Assembly (NCBI GenBank): GCA_900543755.1 | Contig: UQSP01000049.1 | Span: 1 to 13,637 of the forward strand | Length of the DNA: 13,637 nt | From: an uncultured Eubacteriales bacterium | GTDB lineage: Bacteria; Bacillota; Clostridia; Christensenellales; Pumilibacteraceae | Direction of reading: 5' to 3' | Shown: one piece after another, positions 5,260 to 12,708 of the stretch | How the letters are laid out: every line of letters begins with the position of its first letter | Position numbering within the stretch: the first letter of the stretch is position 1 | Program-made: the position numbers and the translations under genes | Notes under the pieces: generated by a model | What the model was told of the DNA's origin: nothing | The model's input: only the letters and a program-made list of their open reading frames with translations | Databases searched by the model: none

Positions 5260-7002
5260 ATGGTTAAAGAGATAGCCAAAAGTATAGGGGAATACAAAAA
5301 GTCCGCAGTGGCGACCCCGATACTGGTATCTTTGGAAGTGGTAATCGAGTGTATCATTCCCTTTCTGATTGCCTTGCTTGTGGACAAAATACGCATGGGC
5401 GCGGGACTTGACGTAATATTAAAGTACGGCGGAATCCTGGTCGTGATGGCGCTTTTGTCCCTGCTTTTCGGCGGGCTGGCGGGTTACACCTGCGCAATAG
5501 CCTCATGCGGACTGGCGAAAAACCTGAGAAGGGACATTTATCACAAAATCCAGCTGTTTTCCTTTGAAAACATCGATAAATTTCTGACTTCGTCGCTGGT
5601 TACGCGTCTTACGACGGACGTGACCAACGTTCAGCACGCATATATGATGATTATCCGCACGGCAATACGCGCGCCGCTCATGATGATTTTCGCGTTCGTC
5701 ATGTCGTTTGTTACGGGCGGTCAGGTTGCATGGATATTCATGGCGGTTCTTCCGCTTCTTCTGGCGGGGCTGATGACCATAATCTTCAAGGCGATGCCCG
5801 TTTTCAAAAAAGTGTTCAGAAAATACGACAACCTTAACAATTCCGTGCAGGAAAACGTCAAAGGCATGCGCGTGGTCAAATCCTTCGTGCGCGAAGATTA
5901 CGAACAGAAAAAGTTCGGCGCGGCGGCGGAAGACGTATGCAAGGATTTCACCAAAGCCGAAAGAATCCTGGCGTTCAACAATCCGCTTATGCAGTTCTGT
6001 CTTTACGTGGTAATGGTTTTCGTGCTGTCGTTCGGCTCCTACATAATCGTCACTTCCATGGGTGCAAAGCTGGACGTTGCCAAGTTTTCCGCGCTTTTAA
6101 GCTACGGTTTCATGATGCTCAGCAGTCTTATGATGCTCAGCTTCGTGTTCGTCATGATAACCATGGCAATGGAGTCGGGACAGCGCATAGTGGAAATTCT
6201 TAAAGAGGAACCCACCATACACGACACGGATAATCCCGTTTACGAGATTAAAGACGGCTCGGTCGAGTTCTGCCACGTCAATTTCAAATATTCCAAAAAA
6301 GCCGAACGCAACGCGCTTTCGGACATCGACCTTCACATAAAGTCGGGCGAAACCGTGGGCATCATCGGCGGAACGGGCTCCGGCAAGTCGTCGCTTGTCA
6401 ATCTTATCTGCAGACTGTACGACGTCACGGAGGGAGAAGTCAAAGTGGGCGGCGTCAACGTCAAGGATTACGACATTCCCTCCCTTCGCAACCAGGTGGC
6501 GGTGGTGCTGCAGAAAAACGAGCTGTTTTCGGGCACAATCAAGGAAAACCTGCGCTGGGGCAACGAAAACGCCACAGACGCTCAGCTTGTGGAGGCTTGC
6601 AAGCTTGCGTGCGCAGACGAATTCGTTTCGCAGTTCCCCGACGGCTACGACACTTATATCGAGCAGGGCGGAACCAACGTTTCGGGCGGACAAAAACAAA
6701 GGCTTTGTATTGCGCGCGCGCTTTTGAAAAACCCGAAAATTCTCATTCTGGACGATTCCACCAGCGCGGTGGACACGAAAACCGACGCAAAAATAAGAAA
6801 AGCTTTCCGCGAATTCCTGCCCGAAACCACTAAGTTCATAATCGCTCAGCGCACCTCGTCGGTCGAGGACGCCGACAAAATAGTGGTAATGGACGGCGGC
6901 AGGATAAACGCTGTGGGCACTCACGAAGAGCTTATAAAAAATAACGTCATCTACCGCGAAATCTATACTTCTCAAAACAAGGCGGGCACCGACAATGAAT
7001 AA
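5260..7002 (+). CDS. ABC exporter half-transporter, degenerate-site subunit
   Basis: This is one half of a heterodimeric type IV ABC exporter (the LmrCD, BmrCD, TM287/288 and PatAB group), which usually pumps drugs or other hydrophobic compounds out of the cell. The 580 residues start with a six-helix membrane domain (about 16-304) followed by the nucleotide-binding domain. That domain has Walker A GGTGSGKS (370-377), Q-loop Gln418, a canonical signature VSGGQ (474-478) and Walker B ILILDDS (494-500). Two catalytic residues are altered: Asp499 replaces the catalytic Glu, and Gln530 replaces the switch His. These changes mark the subunit that supplies the non-hydrolytic site. AAGGAG (5246-5251) lies 8 nt before the ATG. 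Its 3' end overlaps the partner gene by 8 nt. The substrate cannot be read from the sequence. Confidence 0.95.
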   Translation: MVKEIAKSIGEYKKSAVATPILVSLEVVIECIIPFLIALLVDKIRMGAGLDVILKYGGILVVMALLSLLFGGLAGYTCAIASCGLAKNLRRDIYHKIQLFSFENIDKFLTSSLVTRLTTDVTNVQHAYMMIIRTAIRAPLMMIFAFVMSFVTGGQVAWIFMAVLPLLLAGLMTIIFKAMPVFKKVFRKYDNLNNSVQENVKGMRVVKSFVREDYEQKKFGAAAEDVCKDFTKAERILAFNNPLMQFCLYVVMVFVLSFGSYIIVTSMGAKLDVAKFSALLSYGFMMLSSLMMLSFVFVMITMAMESGQRIVEILKEEPTIHDTDNPVYEIKDGSVEFCHVNFKYSKKAERNALSDIDLHIKSGETVGIIGGTGSGKSSLVNLICRLYDVTEGEVKVGGVNVKDYDIPSLRNQVAVVLQKNELFSGTIKENLRWGNENATDAQLVEACKLACADEFVSQFPDGYDTYIEQGGTNVSGGQKQRLCIARALLKNPKILILDDSTSAVDTKTDAKIRKAFREFLPETTKFIIAQRTSSVEDADKIVVMDGGRINAVGTHEELIKNNVIYREIYTSQNKAGTDNE

Positions 7003-8887
7003 CAAAAAATCAAGAAAGCACGTCGTGGGACGCGTATTCAAAACTCTGTTTTCCTTCTATCCCGTGCTGCTTCCCGTGACCATATTCTGCATAATTTTCA
7101 GCGCGATAGTAAGCGCCGTCCCCTCGATTTTCATGCAGAAAGTAATAGAAGTGGTGGAAGCCAACTGGCAAAGCGGCGACTGGAGCCAAATTGCTTCGCA
7201 AATCATGCTGCTTGTGGGAATTCTTGCCGTGTTTTACGTTTTGTCGCTTATCTCCTGCCTGATTTACAGCCAGCTTATGGCGGTAATCACCCAAGGAACG
7301 CTTAAAAAACTGCGCTGCAAGATGTTCAACGGCATGCAAAGACTGCCCATAAAGTTTTTCGACACTCACACTCACGGCGACATCATGAGCCATTACACCA
7401 ACGATATCGATACTTTAAGGCAGATGATTTCCCAAAGCTTTCCGCAGCTGCTGGTTTCGGGCATAACTTCGCTTACGGTGTTTATCATAATGCTTTATTA
7501 CTCGCTGTGGCTGACGCTGGTTGTGCTTTTCGGAGTGGTGATTATGCTTACGGTTACCAAAAAGGTGGGCGGCGGCTCCGCAAAATTCTTCTTTCGTCAG
7601 CAAACCGCGCTTGGTAAAGCCGAGGGTTTTGTCGAGGAGATGATGAACGGTCAGAAAGTCGTCAAGGTCTTCTGCCACGAAAAGGAAAGCGAGGCGGATT
7701 TTGCAAAGTGCAACGAGGCGCTTTACCGCGAATCCGTCAAAGCAAATCAATACGCCAACATTTTAATGCCCGTACTCAACAACATCGGCAACGTGCTTTA
7801 CGTGCTGGTCGCGGTGGTGGGCGGCATTCTTCTCGCGCTTAACGCGCCCAATATCAGCTTTTCGGGCCTTGTCATAAGCGTCAGCATAGTCGTGCCTTTC
7901 TTAAGCATGACCAAACAGTTTGCGGGCAACATCAACCAGGTTTCCAACCAGGTAAACTCCGTAGTCATGGGCATTGCCGGCGCGGAAAGAATTTTCAACC
8001 TTATGGACGCTAAGCCCGAAACGGACGACGGTTACGTTACGTTGGTCAACGCGCGCGAGGAAAACGGCAAGCTTGTCGAGTGCGAGGAAAACACTCACTG
8101 CTGGGCGTGGAAGCATCCTCACGCCGCCGACGGAACCGTTACTTACACGCCGCTTGCGGGCGACGTAAGGCTTTTTGACGTGGATTTTGCTTACGAGGAG
8201 GGTAAAACCGTCCTTCACGACATCAGTATTTACGCAAAACCCGGGCAAAAGGTGGCTTTCGTGGGCGCGACGGGCGCGGGCAAAACCACGATTACCAACC
8301 TTCTCAACCGTTTCTACGACATCGCCGACGGCAAAATCCGCTACGACGGCATCAACATTAACAAAATCAAGAAAAGCTCTTTAAGAAAATCTTTGGGCAT
8401 GGTGCTTCAGGACACCACTCTCTTTACGGGCACCGTCCTCGAAAACATACGCTACGGCAAGCTGGAAGCCACCGACGAAGAGTGTATCGCCGCCGCCTCT
8501 CTTGCGGGTGCGGACGACTTTATACGGCGTTTGCCCGACGGATACAACACCATGCTTACGGGCAACGGGGCAAACCTCAGCCAGGGTCAGCGTCAGCTGC
8601 TGTCCATTGCGCGCGCGGCGGTTGCCGACCCTCCCGTCATGATTCTGGACGAGGCGACAAGCAGTATCGACACACGTACCGAAGCCATCGTTCAGCGCGG
8701 TATGGATAACCTCATGAATGGCAGAACGGTGTTCGTAATCGCGCACCGACTAAGCACAGTCAAAAACTCCGACGTCATCATAGTTCTCGACCATGGCAGA
8801 ATTATCGAGCGCGGCACCCACAGCCAGCTTCTCGACCTTAAGGGGCAGTATTATCAGCTTTACACCGGCGCGTTCGAGCTGGAGTGA
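6995..8887 (+). CDS. ABC exporter half-transporter, catalytic-site subunit
   Basis: This is the partner of the preceding half-transporter, 630 residues long. The membrane domain spans about 22-312. A linker at 345-390 contains a C-x6-C-W-A-W-K-H-P-H stretch, which I recall as typical of the larger subunit of this exporter type. The nucleotide-binding domain has Walker A GATGAGKT (424-431), Q-loop Gln472, Walker B with the catalytic Glu553 and the switch His584. Its signature is LSQGQ (528-532) instead of LSGGQ. Paired with the first subunit, it therefore makes one consensus ATPase site (this Walker A/B plus the partner's VSGGQ) and one degenerate site. The ATG lies inside the end of the upstream gene (ATGAATAA), with only a weak GGCGGG before it, which indicates translational coupling. 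Confidence 0.95.
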   Translation: MNNKKSRKHVVGRVFKTLFSFYPVLLPVTIFCIIFSAIVSAVPSIFMQKVIEVVEANWQSGDWSQIASQIMLLVGILAVFYVLSLISCLIYSQLMAVITQGTLKKLRCKMFNGMQRLPIKFFDTHTHGDIMSHYTNDIDTLRQMISQSFPQLLVSGITSLTVFIIMLYYSLWLTLVVLFGVVIMLTVTKKVGGGSAKFFFRQQTALGKAEGFVEEMMNGQKVVKVFCHEKESEADFAKCNEALYRESVKANQYANILMPVLNNIGNVLYVLVAVVGGILLALNAPNISFSGLVISVSIVVPFLSMTKQFAGNINQVSNQVNSVVMGIAGAERIFNLMDAKPETDDGYVTLVNAREENGKLVECEENTHCWAWKHPHAADGTVTYTPLAGDVRLFDVDFAYEEGKTVLHDISIYAKPGQKVAFVGATGAGKTTITNLLNRFYDIADGKIRYDGININKIKKSSLRKSLGMVLQDTTLFTGTVLENIRYGKLEATDEECIAAASLAGADDFIRRLPDGYNTMLTGNGANLSQGQRQLLSIARAAVADPPVMILDEATSSIDTRTEAIVQRGMDNLMNGRTVFVIAHRLSTVKNSDVIIVLDHGRIIERGTHSQLLDLKGQYYQLYTGAFELE

Positions 8888-9218
8888 TTTTTCTTGTCGC
8901 TCTTACGCTTTTAAAGCCTTAAACTGCGGGTTTTACCGTTTTTATAAAAGCATTTTTCGCGCAGCCTGCATGTTATGGGTTTTACGCCCTCTGTTTCACG
9001 CCGTTCGGTTTTACCGTTAAAAACCGGCTTGAAAATCTCTTTATCCGACTAAAAGCAAAAGCTTTCCGCCGTAAAAAAACGCGCTGTTTTAAGTCACATA
9101 AAGGCTTTTTAAAAACCGATGATTTACCTTAATCTTTATGCCGAACATAAAAAACGCTCTGTTTCGTCAAAAAAAGCCCCTTTGCGCGCTTTACGCCGAT
9201 TTTATTTGTTTTAACGTA
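8888..9218. other. Spacer after the exporter operon
   Basis: No gene is visible in these 331 nt. A weak terminator candidate, GCGG/CCGT with five Ts (8926-8943), follows the exporter by about 40 nt. A 7-bp hairpin CGGTTTT/AAAACCG lies at 9006-9026 without a T-tract. The rest is A/T-rich with no repeats or strong structure that I can see. Confidence 0.4.
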
Positions 9219-9247
9219 TTGACTTAAAAACCGCATTGTGTTATAAT
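9219..9247 (+). promoter_or_regulatory. Strong sigma-A promoter of the HU gene
   Basis: TTGACT (9219-9224), a 17-nt spacer and a perfect TATAAT (9242-9247) are preceded by an extended -10 TG (9239-9240). The start of transcription near 9254 leaves a short leader of about 20 nt. High expression fits an abundant nucleoid protein. Confidence 0.93.
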
Positions 9248-9274
9248 TGGTATTATACTTTTTGGAGGTATCTT

Positions 9275-9547
9275 ATGAACAAAGGGGAATTTATTAAGGC
9301 AATAGCCGAAAAGGCAGGTATCACCGACAAGGACGCGGGCAAAGCTTTCGACGCCATGACGGCAGTTGTCGCGGACGCTCTTAAGGAAGGCGATAAAATT
9401 CAGCTTGCAGGATTCGGAACTTTCGAGCTTAAGTCCAAACCCGAAAGAGACGGCATCAATCCTCTCACCGGCGAAAAGGTCAAAATCAAAGCGAGCAAAG
9501 CTCCTTCGCTTAAATTCGGCAAAGCTTACAAAGATCTTTTTAACTGA
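9275..9547 (+). CDS. hup: HU-family nucleoid DNA-binding protein
   Basis: HU is a small dimeric protein that bends and compacts DNA in the nucleoid. The 90 residues match the family in length and layout. Two N-terminal helices with KGEFIKAIAEKAG are followed by the beta-saddle GFGTFELKSK (46-55), the arm with RDGINP (58-63) that carries the intercalating Pro63, and the C-terminal helix ending KAYKDLF. The arm usually reads R-x-G-R-N-P; here the second Arg is Ile61, a loss of one DNA-contacting charge. The ATG at 9275 is chosen because GGAGGT (9264-9269) lies 5 nt upstream. A longer TTG frame from 9236 would begin inside the promoter. Single gene between its own promoter and terminator. Confidence 0.97.
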   Translation: MNKGEFIKAIAEKAGITDKDAGKAFDAMTAVVADALKEGDKIQLAGFGTFELKSKPERDGINPLTGEKVKIKASKAPSLKFGKAYKDLFN

Positions 9548-9556
9548 TAGGAGAAT

Positions 9557-9587
9557 AAAACGTCCCGTCTTAAAGGCGGGGCGTTTT
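9557..9587 (+). terminator. Intrinsic terminator of the HU gene
   Basis: AAAACGTCCCG (9557-9567) pairs with CGGGGCGTTTT (9577-9587) over 11 bp with one T-G pair and a 9-nt loop. It begins 10 nt after the stop codon. Confidence 0.9.
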
Positions 9588-10016
9588 CCGATTAAAACGG
9601 TTTAGTCTTTTAAGTTTTTTTGTCAGGCATATTCGCGTTTATTTAAGTCTTTCCATTGCCCTTTACAACGAATTATGCTTCATTAAACATACTATTAACC
9701 GATATTATAACAATTACGGTTTCTTTAAGGCTGTTTCCATAAAAGACTGCGGCGGAAAAAACCTTTTTTGTTTTTATAAGCGTTTTGTTTAACCTGTGCA
9801 ACGGCTTGCGTTTCAACGGAAAAAACGCTTAATCGTTTTTCTGAAAGCGGATTGAAATCCCGCAGTAAAACATCGTTGCCCGTATTTTGACGTACCGACG
9901 TATTAATACCCACAATTAATAAAATCTGCGTAAAAAGTCGCGTGCGGCGGTTTGTAATTTAATTTTGCCGTTTCTGCGCGCGGAGAATTTTCTTTTTATT
10001 AAAAGGAGTAGGTTTT
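9588..10016. other. Long A/T-rich spacer, 429 nt
   Basis: I see no gene. Small features only: a hairpin GCGTTT/AAACGC (9808-9828), an AACCG/CGGTT pair around 9699-9722, the A-run/T-run AAAAAACCTTTTTT (9756-9769), and a 10-bp palindrome GTATTAATAC (9900-9909) with ATTAAT repeated at 9915-9920. TTGACG at 9887-9892 has no -10 box at a usable distance. The promoter of the downstream gene remains unidentified. Confidence 0.5.
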
Positions 10017-11033
10017 ATGGACGAAAAATATAATTCCTCCTGCTTGTTAAACGTTGCCGACGCATTGGGCGAACACTCCGGGAAAGACGTGTCCGACGCT
10101 TTACAGAAGATTATAGACCTTAATCCCAACCGCACGCTTTTCTTTCCCGACGGAGAATATCTGCTGTCAAAGCCCGTCGCAACTCCCGCCGACCCCTTAA
10201 AAAGCGTAAGTCTGGTTTTATCTGACTTTGCCGTTCTTCGCGCCGCGGACGATTTCTGCGGGGAAGAGGCGATGGTTCGTCTGGGCGGAAAATGCGCCGC
10301 CAACAATATCCGTTTGCCGGGCAGCAACTATGCGCTGCGCGGCGGCATCGTGGACGGAAGCGGCAGGGCAAAAGCCGTTTCCATAGACGGCGGCAGGGAA
10401 ACTTTTATTTCAGACGTTTCCGTTAAAAACGCGCTTGTGGGTATTCACGTTAAGCACGGCGCCAACAGCGGCTCCTCCGACGCCGACATAAACCACGTCA
10501 ACATCGTGGGAAACGGCGCGTTCGATTCCGTAGGCGTGCTTATCGAAGGATATGACAACACCTTTACGAATATGCGCATCGCAAACGTGCGCACGGGGGT
10601 TAAAATTTTAAGCCAGGGCAACAGTTTAAGAAACATTCATCCGCTTTTTACGGGTGACTTTGCCTTTTTCCCCGATTCCTGCGGCTTTTACGATACGGGC
10701 GGCAATAATTTTTACAGTTTTTGTTACAGCGACCAGTTTTCCACGGGCTTTTTTACGGGCAAAAACGCCCTGCCCGGCAAATACACCGACTGCTTCTGCC
10801 TGTGGTATACGTCGCAGTCCGCGCCGCACATCGCGTTTAACGCCGAAAAAAATTTCGACGCGCTCGTTTCCGGTTTCACCGTGGCTTTCAGACCCGACGC
10901 AAAGGATAACTGTATCCTTAAAACGGGTTCGGACGGCGGCAAAGGCGCGTTCTGCAACCTTATCGCGTCTTTCGGGAATTGCCACGACGACGAATACAAA
11001 AAATACCTCGCGGGAAAATCCATACCTTTCTGA
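10017..11033 (+). CDS. Right-handed beta-helix (pectate-lyase-fold) protein
   Basis: The 338 residues look like a single-domain pectate-lyase-superfamily protein. The N-terminal part (about 10-52), with SGKDVSDALQKIID and RTLFFPDGEYLLS, matches the usual entry strand of such proteins. It is followed by short repeating strands with G-I-V-D-G-S-G, I-S-D-V-S-V-K-N, V-N-I-V-G-N and N-M-R-I-A-N steps (about 108-210), typical of beta-helix coils. There is no signal peptide or membrane helix, and nine or so cysteines are scattered through it, so it is probably cytoplasmic or exported by another route. Relatives are polysaccharide lyases, epimerases or phage tail fibres; no catalytic triad can be assigned, so the substrate is unknown. 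AAGGAG (10003-10008) lies 8 nt before ATG. Its last 15 codons are duplicated downstream. Confidence 0.75.
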   Translation: MDEKYNSSCLLNVADALGEHSGKDVSDALQKIIDLNPNRTLFFPDGEYLLSKPVATPADPLKSVSLVLSDFAVLRAADDFCGEEAMVRLGGKCAANNIRLPGSNYALRGGIVDGSGRAKAVSIDGGRETFISDVSVKNALVGIHVKHGANSGSSDADINHVNIVGNGAFDSVGVLIEGYDNTFTNMRIANVRTGVKILSQGNSLRNIHPLFTGDFAFFPDSCGFYDTGGNNFYSFCYSDQFSTGFFTGKNALPGKYTDCFCLWYTSQSAPHIAFNAEKNFDALVSGFTVAFRPDAKDNCILKTGSDGGKGAFCNLIASFGNCHDDEYKKYLAGKSIPF

Positions 11034-11161
11034 TTCCGCCTGCCTTAATAAAATTTCTTTAATTTAATGACGAGACGACGAATACAAAAAATACCTCGCA
11101 GGAAAAGCCATACCTTTCTGATTCCGCCTGCCTTAATAAACTTTCTTTAATTTAATGACGA
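10986..11161 (+). repeat. 88-bp tandem duplication across the gene end
   Basis: Copy 1 (10986-11073) contains the last 15 codons and stop of the beta-helix gene plus 40 nt of spacer. Copy 2 (11074-11161) follows without a gap and ends one base before the next start codon. Only three of 88 positions differ (11012/11100, 11019/11107 and 11053/11141). In the coding part, one change is silent and one turns Ser into Ala. Confidence 0.93.
11074..11121 (+). pseudogene. 3' remnant of a beta-helix gene
   Basis: Copy 2 of the duplication still encodes DDEYKKYLAGKAIPF and a stop, matching the intact gene's C-terminus except Ser to Ala. It has no start or ribosome binding site and cannot be expressed alone. 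It is either a simple duplication or the tail of a lost paralogous neighbour. Confidence 0.5.
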
Positions 11162-11162
11162 T

Positions 11163-12692
11163 ATGAAAAACTTTGAAATTTCCCTCAATTTAAAACAAAA
11201 ATTTGCCGAGGCGTTAAAATCGGTACTGCCCGTCGCGGCGATAGTGCTTATTCTGTCCGTTACGTTCGTTCCGCTTACGCCCGGACCCGTCGTGCTGTTT
11301 TTGTTCGGCGCGCTTTTGCTTATAGTGGGAATGTCTTTTTTCACGCTGGGCGTGGATATGTCCATGATACCCATGGGCGAAGGAATAGGCGCTTCGATGG
11401 CTAAATCCAGGAGCCGCATCGTTCCCGTTTTGCTGTGTTTCCTGCTGGGCGTTCTCGTCACGGTGGCGGAACCCGATCTGACCGTACTTGCAAACCAGGT
11501 CCCCGCCATAGAAAACCCCGTCATAATATTGTCCGTGGCGGCGGGCGTAGGACTTTTCCTCGTGCTCTCGCTGCTGCGTACCGCTTTAAAGCTGCCGCTT
11601 TCGTATGTGCTTATCTTTTTTTACGCAACGGCCTTTATAGTGACCGCTTTTGCGCCCGCAAACTTTATCCCCGTATCGTTCGACGCGGGCGGCGTAACAA
11701 CCGGACCGATAACGGTACCTTTCATTATGTCGTTGGGCATAGGTCTTGCCTCAGTCAAAAACGGCAAGGACGCGGGGTCCGACAGCTTCGGCACGGTGGC
11801 TTTGTGCAGCGTCGGTCCCATTCTTTCGGTGCTTATTCTGGGCATAGTCTATAACCCCGGGGAAGTCACGCCCGCGGAAGTAGTCGTCCCCGACATCGTG
11901 ACCGTCAAGGACGCGGCAAGGTACTTCGTCTACGCGTTTCCCGATTACTTCGGGGAAGTCATCGTCGCGCTTGCGCCCATCGGAGTTTTGTTCCTGTTTT
12001 TCGAGCTGATTACAAAACGCTTCAAAAAGCATCAGCTTATCCGCATAATAAGCGGCTTTCTTTACACTTACCTCGGACTTGTGCTGTTTCTTACGGGCGT
12101 CAACGTGGGCTTTATGCCCGTAGGCCACCTCCTGGGAACCATGATGTCGTCGGGCGTTTACAAGTGGCTGCTTATTCCCGTGGGAATGATTGTGGGCTAT
12201 TTCATCGTCGCCGCCGAGCCCGCCGTCCACGTCCTCAAAAAACAGGTGGAGGAGGTAAGCAACGGCAGAGTTTCGCAAAAATCAATGGGCATTGCTCTGT
12301 CGCTGGGCGTTGCCGTGTCGGTGGGCATTGCCATGCTGCGTATTCTTACGGGTATTTCGCTGCTGTGGTTTCTCGTTCCCGGTTACGTCGTGGCGCTGGC
12401 GCTTTCCTTTTTCGTCCCCCAGATTTTCACGGGCATAGCCTTCGACGCGGGCGGCGTTGCCAGCGGCCCCATGACCGCGACGTTCCTTTTGCCGCTTGCC
12501 ATGGGCGCGTGTTCGGCTTTGGGCGGCGACCTGATGACCGACGCTTTCGGCATAATAGCCATGGTGGCGATGACTCCGCTTGTAACCATTCAGCTTCTGG
12601 GCTTTACGGGCGCAGTCAAAAAGAAACTTTCCGACCGGAATTTCGAGTCCGCTTTGCTCAAAGCCGACGACGGTATAGTGTATTTCGATTAA
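11163..12692 (+). CDS. DUF1538 polytopic membrane protein, probable transporter
   Basis: The 509 residues match my recollection of the DUF1538 family, whose substrate is unknown to me. The protein is very hydrophobic, with about a dozen membrane segments, and consists of two homologous halves. Half 1 has LGVDMSMIPMGE (62-73), VAEPD (101-105), FDAGGVTTGP (173-182) and DSFG (207-210). Half 2 repeats these as TGVNVGFMPVG (311-321), AAEPA (350-354), FDAGGVASGP (427-436) and TDAFG (459-463). Such internally repeated, glycine-rich re-entrant motifs suggest a substrate path through the membrane. A soluble charged loop lies at about 355-375. No Shine-Dalgarno site precedes the ATG at 11163, and an in-frame stop at 11148 rules out a longer form. 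A P-II-like gene follows 16 nt later, so the pair is probably co-transcribed and functionally linked. Confidence 0.85.
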   Translation: MKNFEISLNLKQKFAEALKSVLPVAAIVLILSVTFVPLTPGPVVLFLFGALLLIVGMSFFTLGVDMSMIPMGEGIGASMAKSRSRIVPVLLCFLLGVLVTVAEPDLTVLANQVPAIENPVIILSVAAGVGLFLVLSLLRTALKLPLSYVLIFFYATAFIVTAFAPANFIPVSFDAGGVTTGPITVPFIMSLGIGLASVKNGKDAGSDSFGTVALCSVGPILSVLILGIVYNPGEVTPAEVVVPDIVTVKDAARYFVYAFPDYFGEVIVALAPIGVLFLFFELITKRFKKHQLIRIISGFLYTYLGLVLFLTGVNVGFMPVGHLLGTMMSSGVYKWLLIPVGMIVGYFIVAAEPAVHVLKKQVEEVSNGRVSQKSMGIALSLGVAVSVGIAMLRILTGISLLWFLVPGYVVALALSFFVPQIFTGIAFDAGGVASGPMTATFLLPLAMGACSALGGDLMTDAFGIIAMVAMTPLVTIQLLGFTGAVKKKLSDRNFESALLKADDGIVYFD

Positions 12693-12708
12693 AGGACAGG
12701 TGGGTTAA

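Noticed and set aside
8793..9020. Forward frame overlapping the end of the exporter operon
   Set aside because: Most of it is the second exporter subunit in another frame and the rest is A/T-rich spacer; there is no ribosome binding site or known domain.
9236..9274. Upstream TTG extension of the HU gene
   Set aside because: It begins inside the promoter, adds an aromatic peptide foreign to HU proteins and ignores the GGAGGT at 9264-9269.
9887..9921. Promoter with TTGACG for the beta-helix gene
   Set aside because: No -10 box lies 15-19 nt downstream; the nearest candidates are 10 or 23 nt away.
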